Part shown: piece by piece, positions 11,450-23,500 of the stretch
Layout: each line of letters opens with the position of its first letter
How positions within the stretch are numbered: the first letter of the stretch is position 1
NCBI GenBank assembly: GCA_037903475.1
Contig: JBAJFG010000417.1
Location: 1 to 64,000, forward strand
Reading direction: 5' to 3'
Length of the DNA stretch: 64,000 nucleotides
Origin: Ancylostoma caninum
Taxonomy: Eukaryota > Nematoda > Chromadorea > Rhabditida > Ancylostomatidae
Position numbers and translations under genes: made by a program
Notes under the pieces: generated by a model
Database searches by the model: none
The model's input: only the letters and a program-made list of their open reading frames with translations
What the model was told of the DNA's origin: nothing

Positions 11450-11690
11450 ACGCAGCTATATCACGGTTCTTGCCGCTGCAACGGCAGGACTATAGCAGGA
11501 CATTGCTGCCTTCCAACTCAGATATTGCTGCCATTCTAGATTAGATGTGCTGCCATTAACGTCCTCCGCGATTTTAGCAGCAATCAGGGGGAGGATGGCA
11601 GCAATCAAGGGGAGAATGGCAGCAATCGGGGGGAAAGCCACGCCCAAAATGGGGTTTGAAACCGAACCGTTACTGCTGTAGAAACGCGTT
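11450..11690. repeat. GCAGCAATC-rich repeat
   Basis: Contains repeated blocks of the form ggcagcaatc followed by agggggag or cggggggaa (11575-11640) plus several attgctgcc words in the opposite sense. It ends in ccacgcccaaaatggggt. It is related to the hairpin cluster at 9267-9390 and the foldback at 51669. No coding potential is claimed. Confidence 0.5.
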
Positions 11691-12002
11691 CGTGCTGCTT
11701 TCGTCTTGCCCAGTTATCAGAGTATGTATAAGATATTGAGTCCTACAATCGAAAGAAAAATTTTGGTATGCAAAAGGAGACATCTCATCAAAGACGGCGT
11801 CGCATACCCTGCCTGAACTCGAAGCACATGATGTGCATTAATGGCGCCTGAGCCGTTGCGTCGGCTCCGTCATGCTGTGCAGGGGTTAAAAAGGCATTTA
11901 ACCGCTGCACCACTGTACATTGTTGACTTCATCTCATACCTGGGGCTATCCCGTTCCAAAAAGCTTCGCAGCTTTGTTTTCCAGGAAGGAACGTGGTGGT
12001 CG

Positions 12003-12389
12003 CCATGTCGAGAAAACAAGTTGGTTGTTTTGGATCCTTTGAAAGCCCGTACTATGTTTAAATGAGTTTACAGGATGAGAAAAGCTTTATTTGGACTGTA
12101 TTATAATGAATGTACTCCGCTGGGATGACATACAAGGAGAGCCACACTCTCTCAAAACGAGCACCTTTGGAGGTAGGCGCTGCCAAAGTTGGAGATGTTT
12201 CCTCCCACAACGACATGCTCGATATTATTTCCATTTCTGCGTAATCAAATTCCTCAAATCACAAGAGCACCTTTAGTGTTCTATTACGTTTACAATTTTT
12301 TGCTTACGTTTTCTTGCAGCACACAGAAGGAGAAGCCTCACTTCCCATCGAAAAATCGGCGTGACCTATATCAGTCGCTCAACAAGTAA
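12003..12389 (+). CDS. coding-like segments of an unassigned gene
   Basis: Three pieces look exonic but could not be joined in phase. ATG at 12003 opens MSRKQVGCFGSFESPYY. The stretch 12085-12169 reads NVLRWDDIQGEPHSLKTSTF and ends at a donor g|gtaggc. A final piece after a strong acceptor (ttttcttgcag) reads EKPHFPSKNRRDLYQSLNK and stops at 12389. Order, orientation and phase suggest a short plus-strand gene, or a decayed one. No family is recognised. Confidence 0.25.
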
Positions 12390-12735
12390 GCATTTTTAGA
12401 AACCCTAACTGATGGCTCCGTCTGCCTTTCCAAATCTGCGAGAGTGGTACGCCGGCGCTCAGTATAAGGGAACGTACACACGAATGCGAAGCGAGCGAAC
12501 GAAAACGAAGGCTGGTTGGTACTGAATACCGACGCTTTCGCTACGCTGCAAACCGATGTATATAGCTGGAATTCAAACACTAGCGCGTTATATTGGTGAC
12601 TCTTTTGCCAATCTAATAGTGTATCATGTAATGCTCTAAACAAAATCTCGTAAGCACATTTATTTTCATAGTCGACTTTGTTAACTGCAGTAGGGATATA
12701 AGAGTTTCTTAGCTATCTGCGACCCAATCTTCCAT

Positions 12736-13333
12736 TCAACTTTTCTCTTCATTAGAATCTTTTGGATTTCCACTATTATCATCGGGTTGACGTGGTGGTG
12801 GAAGGGTGTGCCCGCGACAGTGTTCGGTCTTGAAAAGAAGATATAAATTTTCTGACCAGTGTTAATTGTTAAATCACTTGAGTTGCGAGATAGAGTTAAT
12901 TTGGCTACTATTGGTATACCTCGCGTGAACTATCATATATAGATAACGTAAGGTTTGATCAGTGCATATTAATGAAAGATTTGAGATGACTTGATTACAA
13001 AAAGCAGCAATGCTCACTTCAGCTTCATCCTGTTCCCATGTGCTGGGGTCGTCCCAAACACGAGGCCTCGTGTAAATACAACAACAGTTGGATTTCAAAC
13101 GTCCAAGGTGTTCGTTATCTGAATGATATTTTGTTTCAACTGCACTGCCATGAGAACAAGCAGTTTCTGACACCTATAACTCTGAAGGTGATTTTCGCGT
13201 AAACGTTATTCTTACCTATTACATCAGGTGCCCAGGTGACACGAGGTCCATCATCAGTGGGAGCGGACCGTAGTCTCAGCACGAGATCCTCCTTAACAAT
13301 TAGTAGCTTGAAGCTAGGCTCATAATCCGCTTT
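12736..13333 (-). CDS. PP1 regulatory inhibitor subunit 11 (inhibitor-3) homologue, 5' end not found
   Basis: Minus-strand exons: about 13333-13216 (5' limit uncertain), 13118-13018 and 12828-12736, all GT/AG and in phase. The product contains LVLRLRSAP, then RVTW, then [30 protein letters not shown], and after the last junction [13 protein letters not shown], ending in an acidic/basic tail. The order LxLRL, [KR]VxW, DNEHLGR-x5-CCCIY and xHCRGH is the signature of PPP1R11 proteins. By family knowledge these inhibit protein phosphatase 1 through the RVxF-type motif (here RVTW) and bind zinc through their cysteines; the vertebrate protein also has ubiquitin-ligase activity. Acting in nucleus or cytosol is inferred. 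Vertebrate members are about 105-126 residues, so only a short N-terminal exon is missing. Confidence 0.85.
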
Positions 13334-13479
13334 CTACATACTCTGCCACGACCGAATAGATTGCTACTGTTCATCCCATTTTTATGTGGTGGTTGCTGTT
13401 ACTGACGACCTCCCCTTTGAAGTCTAACTTTCTCCAATTGAAACGACAAAAAGGCAAAGAGCGGTGGCGAAGAGTGGTA

Positions 13480-14552
13480 CTCAGGCACTTTCACCGGTCA
13501 GGCCGACAGCAAAACTGAGGTACCGGGAAGGCCCCGGCCTTTCCTTTGACGACACCGGGCAGGTCCCGGTCAATAGTTTGAATGATGAGGGCATACCGGG
13601 CAGGCCGCTCACACGATTCCAGTAGAGGGCAAGCCGACAGCAAGTGATAACCACTAGCAATAACATGGGATTTTCAATTCATAGATTCATTTTCTTTCTT
13701 CACCTTCTACTGTACGGTGGACCAATGTGGGTTGTATGTAACATCTTCATCAGCTTCACAAAGTTTTTCTTCTGCCTCAATATGTTAAGATGTTTAGGGA
13801 CAGCCATCTTCAGCAGCACTATGAGGCTAGATTCAAAGTTGATTGAATCATGGTGTCTTCTTTCGTTTATGGTAAGATATCGACTCCTTCTATGTCAGTG
13901 AGCGTTCCCTCTAAAAACTAAACCTATTTTAAGGATTGTTTCATCGCGACTTCTAAAAAAATCTGATGAGAACCATAATTAACTACAGTGGTGAAGACCA
14001 AGAACCAAGACCAGAAGAGATTTTGTGGGCGCACAGTATGTAGGTTTATAAAATTTTGTGTCCAAAGTTCTTCCAAAGATTGGAGTAACTATTCATTTAT
14101 TTTTCCATGTAGGCAGTTAGTAGTGGCAGGAACCGAGCCAACATCTTCACTGATTATTTGATCATGCAGCACCTCCGAAGAATTAAAAAAGATAGGGATA
14201 GGCGAAATAGGATAGAGATAGATCCGAAGAATTTTCGCAAGATGCCAATGACAAATGTATTTTCTGGAATATACAACAAGTCTAGAACGTGCAACAAATG
14301 AAAATCTATGCAAATCAATAAAGCATTGATATTTACTGTATTTGTTGTCATTTCTGATTTAAAAAGCCGCATGATGCATAAAGGAGGATTTCCGAAGTGC
14401 ACTGAGCGGTTCGCCGGGCAAGCCGCCTCTCATTACCTGGCAAGCCGCAGTAAGATACCGGTCAGGCCGAACACCCCATACCGTGGGGGCCGACTAAGGT
14501 GTTTCGGCCCTCCCGGTATTTGATGACGGCCAACCCAGTGAAAGTGCCTGAG
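13480..14552. mobile_element. 1.07-kb TA-flanked inverted-repeat element
   Basis: Left end CTCAGGCACTTTCACCGG and inverted right end CTCAGGCACTTTCACTGG are terminal inverted repeats; TA flanks both (13478-13479, 14553-14554). Inside each end lies a GC-rich block with several accgg-caggcc or gcaagccg words (13480-13640 and 14400-14540), while the 750-base core is AT-rich. The core has weakly hydrophobic open frames (13644-13901 plus) that match no transposase I know. Likely a non-autonomous DNA element carrying captured or filler DNA. Confidence 0.65.
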
Positions 14553-14554
14553 TA

Positions 14555-15479
14555 GACAACCCACCATCGCTAGATGTTTAAAAGCAATCCCCTTGCGGAC
14601 AAGGACAGCTTCCATTGCCACTTTTTTTAAAAATGTTTTTGCTGAGTCCCGTCGACAAACTATAGAACTACTGTGACACTACATCTGATGCACTTGTGGC
14701 TTCTCTAACGGTTGTCCATAATTTCAAGGAAAATTCCTGCTTTATAGGTGTCCTTCTAGTCATTGAACCCCTCTATATTTACATGCGGCCTATGCCATCT
14801 CAACTCGGAATCGTTTTCAGATTTTAACTTAATAAGAATCTTCTGCAGCTCCTGATCACAATAGTATTCGTGCTTCTGTCCAGAAGTGCCGGAAAACCCT
14901 GTTTCGGACCCCAAATTTAGGGAATTTTGTGGGCGGACCCAAGTGGTGACTACGAGGTCACACATGGAACGCACTTTCCATCCTGTTAGGAAGAGGATGA
15001 TGACGAACTGTCGCGAAAAGTAAGAATTTGCTTAGAAGTTGCGCTCCCAGGAGTGCGTTATTCAAAAACTAGTCCTCTTGCCTTAGCCATGCCCACTGCC
15101 CGGTCCACGCGCTCTTCAAGAATTGGGGAAACATGCGCACGCTAAAAAGCATGGCTCCCCGTGCTTTTCTCGGGATGGATAGGAGCAGCAACTGCACTTG
15201 TTCTGACTGACCCTCTGATTGTCGTTGGATCAAAGAAATAGTAGGACGAAAGAAGGAGTACTGCGCCTCTACGTGATGTGTATTTGAGCAATAAGAATCT
15301 GAGAACATTATTCCTAGGCACTTTACCTTCTCATTTTGGTGCTCCTCCGTTATAACCTCTGTAGCGAGAACTGTAGCAGATGATTCCATTGCAAAGAGAG
15401 AAATGAACCATGCTCATGCTAGTCCTGTAAACAGCCACCCAAGATTTATCATTCATTTTTCTCAGCCTGATCATCCAGC
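14555..15479. other. no gene recognised
   Basis: Nothing convincing. The minus strand is open at 15389-15069 for 106 codons but without splice signals, domain or family resemblance. Confidence 0.3.
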
Positions 15480-16100
15480 TTGAAGCAACACCCAGGACAA
15501 TTTCGCTCTTATAAATTTGGCTATTCTCATAAGTTTAACATTATAGTGAGGACGAATATGGCGACTGATTGGGTCGAATGCTGGCGATTTTTATTGCCGA
15601 CAATTCTGCCTTTCTGCAAAAGATGGCCATGTTGTCTGGGTTTGAAATGGAAGGACTCAGACAATTTCGAGAGCAAATTCCGTTCCAAACGCCGGCAAAT
15701 CCCCGGCGAAACGTTCGAACAAGGACCAACAGCGGGCAAACAACAGGCGAAATTACGCATTATGCGGGCCAAAAGCGCTATCGGGCGAATCGCTTGCTGA
15801 ACACAGAACCATTCGGGCTGATGCACGACCCTCGGGTTTCGGCCCGCTATGTGGAGAGTGTCGGGCATTGGCCCGCTTTTCGCATCCACCGAGCGCCAGC
15901 AAATATCTTCAAAAAACGGCCTGAACGACTACATATTGTGGGCGGCCCTCGCACGCTATCGCCTAATTGTGGAGGTTGGTGCATTTTAACAAGTTTGCTT
16001 CAACACTGTATGGGGAATGTCAGCATATTCACAACATCCCCTGTGTGTCTTGTTTACCGCCTATTTCTGGGTCTGAGCTCTTGCATCTCGATTTGACCAT
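15480..16100. repeat. GC-rich block open in three frames, probable repeat
   Basis: Composition jumps to GC-rich between about 15600 and 15970. Frames at 15480-15800 and 15569-16096 on plus and 15889-15527 on minus are all open at once, with Arg/Pro/Ala-rich translations (for example RLLNTEPFGLMHDPRVSARY) that match no family. Short repeated words such as cgggc and gcccgc dominate. Simultaneous openness on both strands argues for low stop density rather than a gene. Confidence 0.35.
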
Positions 16101-16148
16101 TTTTTTAAAGTTTGTTCAGCTTGTCAGGTGTCATTCTTCACATAATTG

Positions 16149-17205
16149 ATGTCCACAGATTCCCTTGATTTCTCCGCCGATTTTCAATTTAGGCTGATAA
16201 CCAAAAGAGTTAGAGAGGTGAAGAGTTCTTTTACATCCCAGCATTGCTTTCGTTGTATTTTCCTATCTCTTCCTTGCTTTGGATCTGAGATGCGGTTTGT
16301 CCCACAAGAAAACGCTCAAAATGTGAGGCCAAAGAGGCGTTCGTGGAAGAATGGTTCAGAACCAGTGAAGGTATGCATCCAGTTTTCTAAAATGATTGTT
16401 ATATGCAGTCTCGTAATTTAGTTTTCTGGAACAGGAGTTCGCTTCAAGTGAACTACTTAAGTCGCAAGGAACACCGAGGCGAATGTAATAAGTAGAAACA
16501 GCTTCAGTATTAGAAGTACTGAAAATGCGACGATAACTTACGTGCGTTGCCACAGTGCGATTCATGGAAATGTGATCAGGGAGAAAATGAAGAAGACTGT
16601 ACCATACCGCACAGTTTATAGTTTGAATGTGTGTCAAGTTTCAGTACAATTCATTTCTCCGCATAACAACCAAATCAGTTCCAGTTCGTCAAAAAAGAAG
16701 ATAGCGTATCCGTTGAACACTGCCTCTCTCTCTGCGGATGTGCCTCTTTCAATGTGGACAAGATAGCGTATCCGTTGAGTACTGCCTCTTTCAGTGCGGA
16801 TATTAGGCCCGTTCATCTCAGCTGAGAGTGGGTAGAAAAGCCGAGGCTTATATTGTCTCGATGCCTTTCTATTACACAAGTTCATAGACAATTAGAACTA
16901 AAATGAGGGGAGGCCCTGGGTGATGCTATATTTTCTAACAGCAAAGGATGTCACATAAAACTAACAATATTTGTCAAATAATTATAGCTAGATGTGGGCA
17001 GTATTCAGAAACATAGCATCTAAAATCCGTGTCCAACGAGCACAATCTCGACACCATTTCCATTTAGATGCGTGTTAATGCGAACTCGGAATCTGATGGA
17101 ATACAATTTTACCAGCCAGCTCAAAATGTCAGTGGCGACGGATTCATAATTGGTAGCGTTTCTACTCCACTAAGCGTCAATGTTGTACGCACAATGGATT
17201 TTTAG
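16149..17205 (+). CDS. candidate 3-exon gene, 95 residues, unknown
   Basis: Exons 16149-16217, 16290-16370 and 17068-17205 are each whole numbers of codons with GT donors (gtgaag, gtatgc) and AG acceptors (ggatctgag, ttccatttag), so all junctions are phase 0. The product runs MSTDSLDFSADFQFRLITKR, then a basic centre NVRPKRRSWKNGSEPVK, then a polar tail QFYQPAQNVSGDGFIIGS ending RTMDF. No signal peptide, membrane segment or known domain is seen. An alternative last intron (from 17186) would join a lysine/arginine-rich segment RERLRKKKREQGS at 17226. Function is not assigned; phase agreement could be chance. Confidence 0.4.
16699..16806. repeat. 62-base tandem duplication
   Basis: The block agatagcgtatccgttga, followed by actgcctct and gtgcggat, occurs at 16699 and again at 16761 with a few differences. 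It lies in the long intron of the candidate gene at 16149-17205. Confidence 0.7.
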
Positions 17206-18782
17206 CCATTATTAACTCGATGCAGCGTGAGCGGCTGAGAAAGAAGAAACGGGAACAGGGCAGTATCGGTGGAAGACACGTTCGAATTGGTGTGCTATTC
17301 ACTCAGGCTCGCAACCATGGTTGTTACAGACTAGTGGGGCAGAGCTGTTTGTCTGCTCTCCTTCAGGCGCTTTTCCAGTCCTTATCCCATATACCTACAT
17401 TCATTGCCCATATGTGATTATGTGATTTTAAGGGACCAAAGTGGAAGTCGACATAATGTTTGAGCAAGTGAAAAAATTCTTGCCGTCATTTTACAACGAC
17501 TTCTTTATGACACGAACACATTCGAAAGTAGTAGAAAGAATTCCAGATATTTTATGAGCACGCAATTACATTTGTGAGCTTAACACATCAAAGCTAGATT
17601 ATGCGGAAGAGATTCACTGGCCGCTTGGGGTATAATGATCACATAAGTTGCCGTTAGCACTCGAATCCATGGTTCAGAGGTATGCCAGCATACTCCGTAG
17701 ACAATGGGCAACCCATCTGTGAAGGTTCGAAACCTCTAAGGGTTTGAAGGTTTTGCAAGAGCCTCGTCATTCAAAGACCACAGTTGTCAGTTATCTCCTA
17801 GCTAGTTCATGGTTGCAAACCAGAGCTGACCGTTCACCGCGACCTTGTGCACATCGTTTCGTCGCCGTTTCAGGAGGTTTACTACCATCCCTGCTGACAA
17901 TTAGATGATGACTCTTCGCCATGGGTCAGCTTTGTCGGAATAGATAAATGCTCAAGATGAGAAAGATGCAACAGTGCGTTTTAACAATTTTTGGAAGTTG
18001 ACAGTCATGTTTTTCAACCCACTCGGGCTTCTCGATAAAGATCCAAAACATGGTTTCCATCAAGTTTGTGCTTCTAAAGATGTACAGTTTTTCAATAGTA
18101 TGTGGACCTATTCGTATAAGTCTTAAGAGGATATGTCGATTCATGCACGTCATCAATGAGCCATACCTATCTTTCCAAGCACAGATTAGAGATATTTCGG
18201 AGCATGAAGCTACATGTAGATGCTCTTATACATGCATGTTTCCAAATAAAGTGAAGTTGGTACACGTTTTAAAGAGCGTGGATCCGTCATCCAGAAAACT
18301 TGTGGTCAATATCGACTTTGAGAAATGGAACACACTCAAAAAAACATCTTACTCAAGCCAACTGTCAAACAGATATAATGGATAGGCTGCTCGGCTGGAT
18401 AGAAAGTAAGATTTCAACACTTTCAAAATTGGTGAGCTTATAAAACGTCGTGTTCACCGCTCACATTTGGCGCAAACGGAACACACCGTGCTATTATCGC
18501 CAGACCAGAGGACACTATTCTGCGATGTCTGAATTGGCCGAGAAGAGCAAGAACATCCCTCGTCCGAGATGGAAGGAAAAAATCGCTAGAAGAAGAACTC
18601 CGAAAACAGGACAAGGGCATCACGCTTCCAAGAACATTGTTTTCCATGCCATCTTGTTGCCTATTTTTGCACCATTTCATCCAAGTATGGTTGATATTGA
18701 TGTATCGTCCTTTTTTCTGTATTATCATATCTCCTTGCAGCGGTTTAATGAATTAAGTTTGAGATGAACTCTACGTCACACT
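17206..18782. other. no gene recognised
   Basis: Contains a Lys/Arg-rich open stretch after a possible acceptor at 17225 (see candidate gene at 16149), and a plus-strand open frame 18050-18385 with several cysteines (EHEATCRCSYTCMF), neither assigned. The segment 17690-17760 carries tRNA-promoter-like words but does not fold as a tRNA. Confidence 0.3.
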
Positions 18783-19115
18783 GTGTACAAGAAGTCTGCG
18801 TTGCAACACACAAACCAAATCAAGTTAATCGTGCAAGAAGAACCTCCCCATCATTTTCTCCATGAGGTTCGTTGCAGGCAGTATGCAGATGACGTCAGAG
18901 TCTACCAGAAGATTATTGAGTCTGAAGCTATGAGCAAAATACAAGATGCCGTTAGTTGTTTGGCCTTATGTTTCGCCTCGATCTTCTCACGTCCTGTGGC
19001 TATGTCAAAGTATGTATGCCTCTCTAGCTTGAATGGAGTGACCTTAAACGCTTTCATGGGAGCCGGCCAAGATGTACGCCGTGACGCGACCGCGCCGCAT
19101 GCATATGCTCCTTAG
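18783..19115 (+). pseudogene. non-LTR retrotransposon reverse transcriptase fragment
   Basis: The translation contains CRQYADDVRVYQKI, the YADD catalytic box of reverse transcriptase in the setting usual for CR1/Jockey-type LINEs, followed by an alternating-charge helix and LPVAMSK- and LNGVTLN-like stretches typical of the segment after the box. Upstream RT motifs and the endonuclease are not recognisable, so this is a short decayed relic. The frame stops at 19115 after running into GC-rich DNA. Confidence 0.65.
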
Positions 19116-20575
19116 GACCGGTTTATTCCTCTGATTCGACGCACTGAATGACATCGTGACCACCTCCTTATACAGTTTATGGGCTCCGATAACGTTCATC
19201 TGTCCCACTTAACCTTCAAAGACTTCCTCATTTCCTCGTAGCACTGCTCGTACCCTTGAAGGCTGCAGCCGCGACGCGCACATGAACCGACCCATCACAG
19301 CGCAGCAGCGTGCGTCTTGTCACGGCCGGCAGCCGCAGAATTATGAGCTTCATTGACACTGAATTAATCCGATGAATTCAATGCAATGTGCAATGCGATC
19401 AAGCAGCTTTCGCATAAGAATGCGCACACGTGGAAGATGTATCAGCTGCTAGCGAAAACTTTCGGAATAAAGGGACGGGAGCTCGCGCTTTTTTCAGTCC
19501 TCGTCTTCACTCCATCCATTTAGCTTCATTACTCTTTCGTTACTGATTCTTCAATTTGCTCGTATTTTTTTGATCGATTTCGTTATTGATTTTACCAGTC
19601 TGGTTAATATTTGTTTAATTATCAAAGTTTGAGCTCTGGCATCATCGTCATGGACAATAAATACCAGATATATCAGCTTGGCAAAACATACTAATTCAAG
19701 GAAACTCTTGTGGCGTTCTTTGTGAGCTGCGCTGCTATCTCGACTGCCTTTCTCTCCACGTCATTCTTGATCTTGAATAACTTCCTCCTTTTGAGGATAT
19801 TGTCATCTGAATTTCCACTCCTGATTTCAGAGCTTCTCCCTGTGCAACATGGGCTTCGGCTTCTGCTCCAATTACTGCTATTTCACTGCATACAAGCCAC
19901 TGTTGGTTATTGCAGCTAGCTGCCCATCTATCTTTTGGTCAATCGTAGGAAAAAACAGGAATTATATCGCATCTGTTTCCTAAGAAATGTGTTGAAGCTT
20001 CGCCTTATCGGTATTTAGTCATTTTTTCGAAATCTCTTCGTTTCTTTTGTTGTCTCGTTTATCTTTTAGGGAGCGGTCGATCAGCAATTAATTGAATATC
20101 TCCTCATATACAGGAGGGTCGCACCCACTACACCTCTGCATGTGACGATAAAAAGAGAACACGTAGTGAAGTCGGACTGGTTTCCAAAACTTCTGGCTTT
20201 GGTTCGGATGACATCTGCTTTCTGCTTTAAAAACCCCATTAGCATTCGAAAAATTAGTCTGGTACCACGCTCAAAACAAAAGTCCCTAGGCAACAACCCT
20301 GTCACATGTCTAGTGAGGCCGATATGACTCATTATTTTCTTACTGTTAGTCGTGATATTGTAGTTCGCATGCGTATCACAATAATAACAGTATGGAACAA
20401 AATTTATTCTTCTGAAAAGGCACAATGCGACCTATACACGGAATAATACACTAAAAAGCGACCCGTTTCACTAAGACCAATTGTCCCAACTTGTGAATAT
20501 ACCAAATAGTGACGGTAGTATTATCGAGAACTATGGATGTAAGAGATCATGTACAAAGTTCCGATCTTCAGAATA
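19116..20575. other. no gene recognised
   Basis: A GC-rich patch at 19060-19330 includes gcgaccgcgccgc, a word shared with the arms of MITE family A, without clear ends. At 19905-19690 both strands are open; the minus strand can be read as a helix-rich stretch (LKRRKLFKIKNDVERKAVEI) but without family or splice support. Confidence 0.3.
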
Positions 20576-23500
20576 TCAAACGAATTCAGCATTGGTTCGA
20601 GTTGAGATCAAATCCATGGCCTTCCGCCGTGTGATGTACTTTCGTACCAGTCCACGCACTGCTGCCTTGTATTCAAGGGACGACGCCCAGTACACGAAGA
20701 AGTTCGCAGTGGCATTCACGACGACCAGAAGATTGCCGACGTCGATGAGGATCGCGTCGGCGGCAGGTCCAAGATGTCTGAAAGTAATCCTGTCATAACC
20801 ATATCAGGAAGTGCTCTTCAATGTTTTTTTTGTGCTTGTGAGTCTCAAAATATTTCCGCTTCTCCCCAGTATTCAGGGAATCCTTCGCCTGCTCCTCATT
20901 CATGATGTTCTGTCTGTTTTTAATTGATCAAAGCAATTAAAGACGAAGGAAACTAAGTCATTCAAAAGAACACCCTATAAGCAACCAATGAACACACCAT
21001 GTCTGGTCTGGTTTCCTTCGAAGTTTTGCCCTGCTATGTATTTTGAATTAAAAACGAGAGAGTGCACTCAAGCATTATCTCCCTTACTTTTTCAAAGAAC
21101 TAGATTACCTACAATTTTCAAACACTCCAAGTTTCCGGAAAAGTAATCTTTTCCTCTGCAACCTCTGTCTGCAATTTGTAAGCACTTTTGCAAATAAAAT
21201 GTCACTCGAATGGTGCTGAATCTAGCAGTTAGCTCGCAGTCCGGTCGCTCCTGCGAAAAGGAGCTACCATATAATTGCTATCTTCGACTCATCGTTTCGT
21301 TAACGAAGCTAAATTTTCCTCTGCTAGGAACTTTGAAAGGATATAAAAATGCTGCTTTCACGAATTTTCTAGCTATTCCCAGCTAAATACTAATGCTAGA
21401 CGTAAACCTCTAGATGAGTGATAGCCAACTGTGTAAGCAGTAACTCTCACATTCGTTAAGAATCTGCATCCAAACTACATTAATGCAGAGAAACTCGTTC
21501 ATGATGTTTTCCGGAAGAATATGCTGCGTGTCATCGATTACAAAAATCGAAACTATTTCAAATACATACGTACATAGCTACGTATGTATTTGAAATAGTT
21601 ACCGCTGTAGAACTTGTGCTCCACTCAACGCAAAATCGTGAGGTTTAGAAGGTTCACTGTGTTGGACCTGAGCCAAACATACGTCAAAGTGCGCAAAATT
21701 TTCGTTTGAAATCAACAATATATGTACATTGGATGTCAATGACGTTGGCCGACCTTGAGAAGGACGTAGCGCAACCGTGCCGCGCGCGCAGTAACCTATG
21801 TATTCTGCTGCTATTATGCAATTCCTTGCAGCTTTTCTACTCGATTTTGAGGATTTTCGAGCAAATCGGGAAGAAAAGACCCTAGAAATGGCATTCCGGC
21901 GGCGACAACGCTGATCCCGGCGCGCGCGGCGCGGTTGCGCTGCGTCCTTCTCGAGGCCGCGAATGGGCCACCGCCATTGCCGTCGACTGTAGGAATGATG
22001 GCAGGACAATGCGAATTTATATAGTCCTCAAAGGTTTCATTAGCCCAAGAATATGTGGTCCACTTTCCGACTATTTTATGTATTTTTGTCCATTTCTGAC
22101 ATGACCGGAACTAGGCCCACCCTCGGATAAGCTCGAATCTACTGAGTAGAAGAGATTAGCTTACATCTTGAGCATCTCAAAGACGTTGACGAGCAGAGAT
22201 GTAACGTTGCAGGCCAAAAACAGAACTATCACCAGCAGCAGCACAACGGGCGACCCTTGGTCCTCTTGTTCTTCACCTGAAAATATCATAGTGGAATTCC
22301 TGTCGTGAACCTTAGTCTCATTTGCTTATTTCAGTGCCACACTCCACTCAAAGGCTGGTTAACGAGTCTGAAGGTTAACGAGTCTGAAGGACTTTCTCGA
22401 TTCTCAAGTGGTGCTCGCCTCGTGGCGAAAGGTTAACCCATTTTGCTGGAGCTCACGTAACGCCAGCTTCTTACAACTTACGCTAATGTAACATCTGGGT
22501 GTTTTCTTTCTAGCGGCCATGCTTATGCCAATAATCTTATGCAGGCTGTCAGGGAGAAGAATTATTATGGGGTCTCGTGAATAATTGATCGCTTCCCGGT
22601 CGTCTGCAGGCAAATAATTGGTTTTTATGCAAAAAGGAAAGCATAACCGCAAAGATAAAAAAATGAGTTCGATCAATAGCTATACAGAACACAACCATAG
22701 GAGGTGTGCATAAACTGTTTGGTAAGTTTTGCTGTCCTGACAATGAGTTTCGACTTCTCGCGAAATTGCGAACTTTGTTCTTCCAGAGTCCTCGAAGGGG
22801 TTGCTCTGAGAGTGGTTGTATAGGGCTTGGACTTTTTTCGTGGATAACCAGCTTAAACTGGTTTTACTGGAGCGACCTTCAACTTCTTTCGAAATCCTGA
22901 CGAACTCTGGCAGTGAACAAAGTGCGAAAGTGTAAACATCCTCACATTTGACCTTCTCAGCTTTCTCCTGCTTCTTCCTGAGAAGATACAATATTCCAAT
23001 TGTGAGAACGGTGAGCAGAAGAAAAGGTATGAAGGCCATGGTGAGGGCGTACATGTAGCCTCTGAAAAAAAGCAAATTATATCTATGAAACTGACAGCTG
23101 TGTCTGGAAATGACGGAAGGGCACCTACTTGTAGACGACAACGTAAAGTTCGCTGATCCGTAGTTCAGTCGGGCATAACTCGTACAAGGTGTAGTTGTCA
23201 GGATGTAGACACTCGATGGCCTGAAAGAGCAAATATTTTTTTTCCTGCCGTATTTTAAGGGATTACTATTCGAACCGAATCCTGGCTCCTCACATTCTCG
23301 GTTGAGGCTTGAATTTCTTGAGATTTTTTTGAGAGAAGGAAGCGGGTGTTACAAGAAAATTATGCGAAAACCACCGTGTTTGTGAGCGACTTCGTAGAAA
23401 TGTTGGGAAAATGTAGGAGGATTTTAGGGGGATCTTGCTTTAAATACATCATCCTCTTTGAGGACGCAAGAACCTCGCGAATTTCAGCTCAGTTTATCCA

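Noticed and set aside
11815..11921. tRNA-derived SINE on the minus strand (A-box-like tggtgcagcgg)
   Set aside because: The B-box-like word is too far away (about 90 bases) and no arms pair.
15569..16096. 175-codon frame as a gene
   Set aside because: Overlapped by open frames in another plus frame and on the minus strand, GC-rich low-stop DNA, no domain.
17690..17765. tRNA gene (words tggttcagagg and ggttcgaaacc look like A- and B-boxes)
   Set aside because: Acceptor, D and T stems do not pair.
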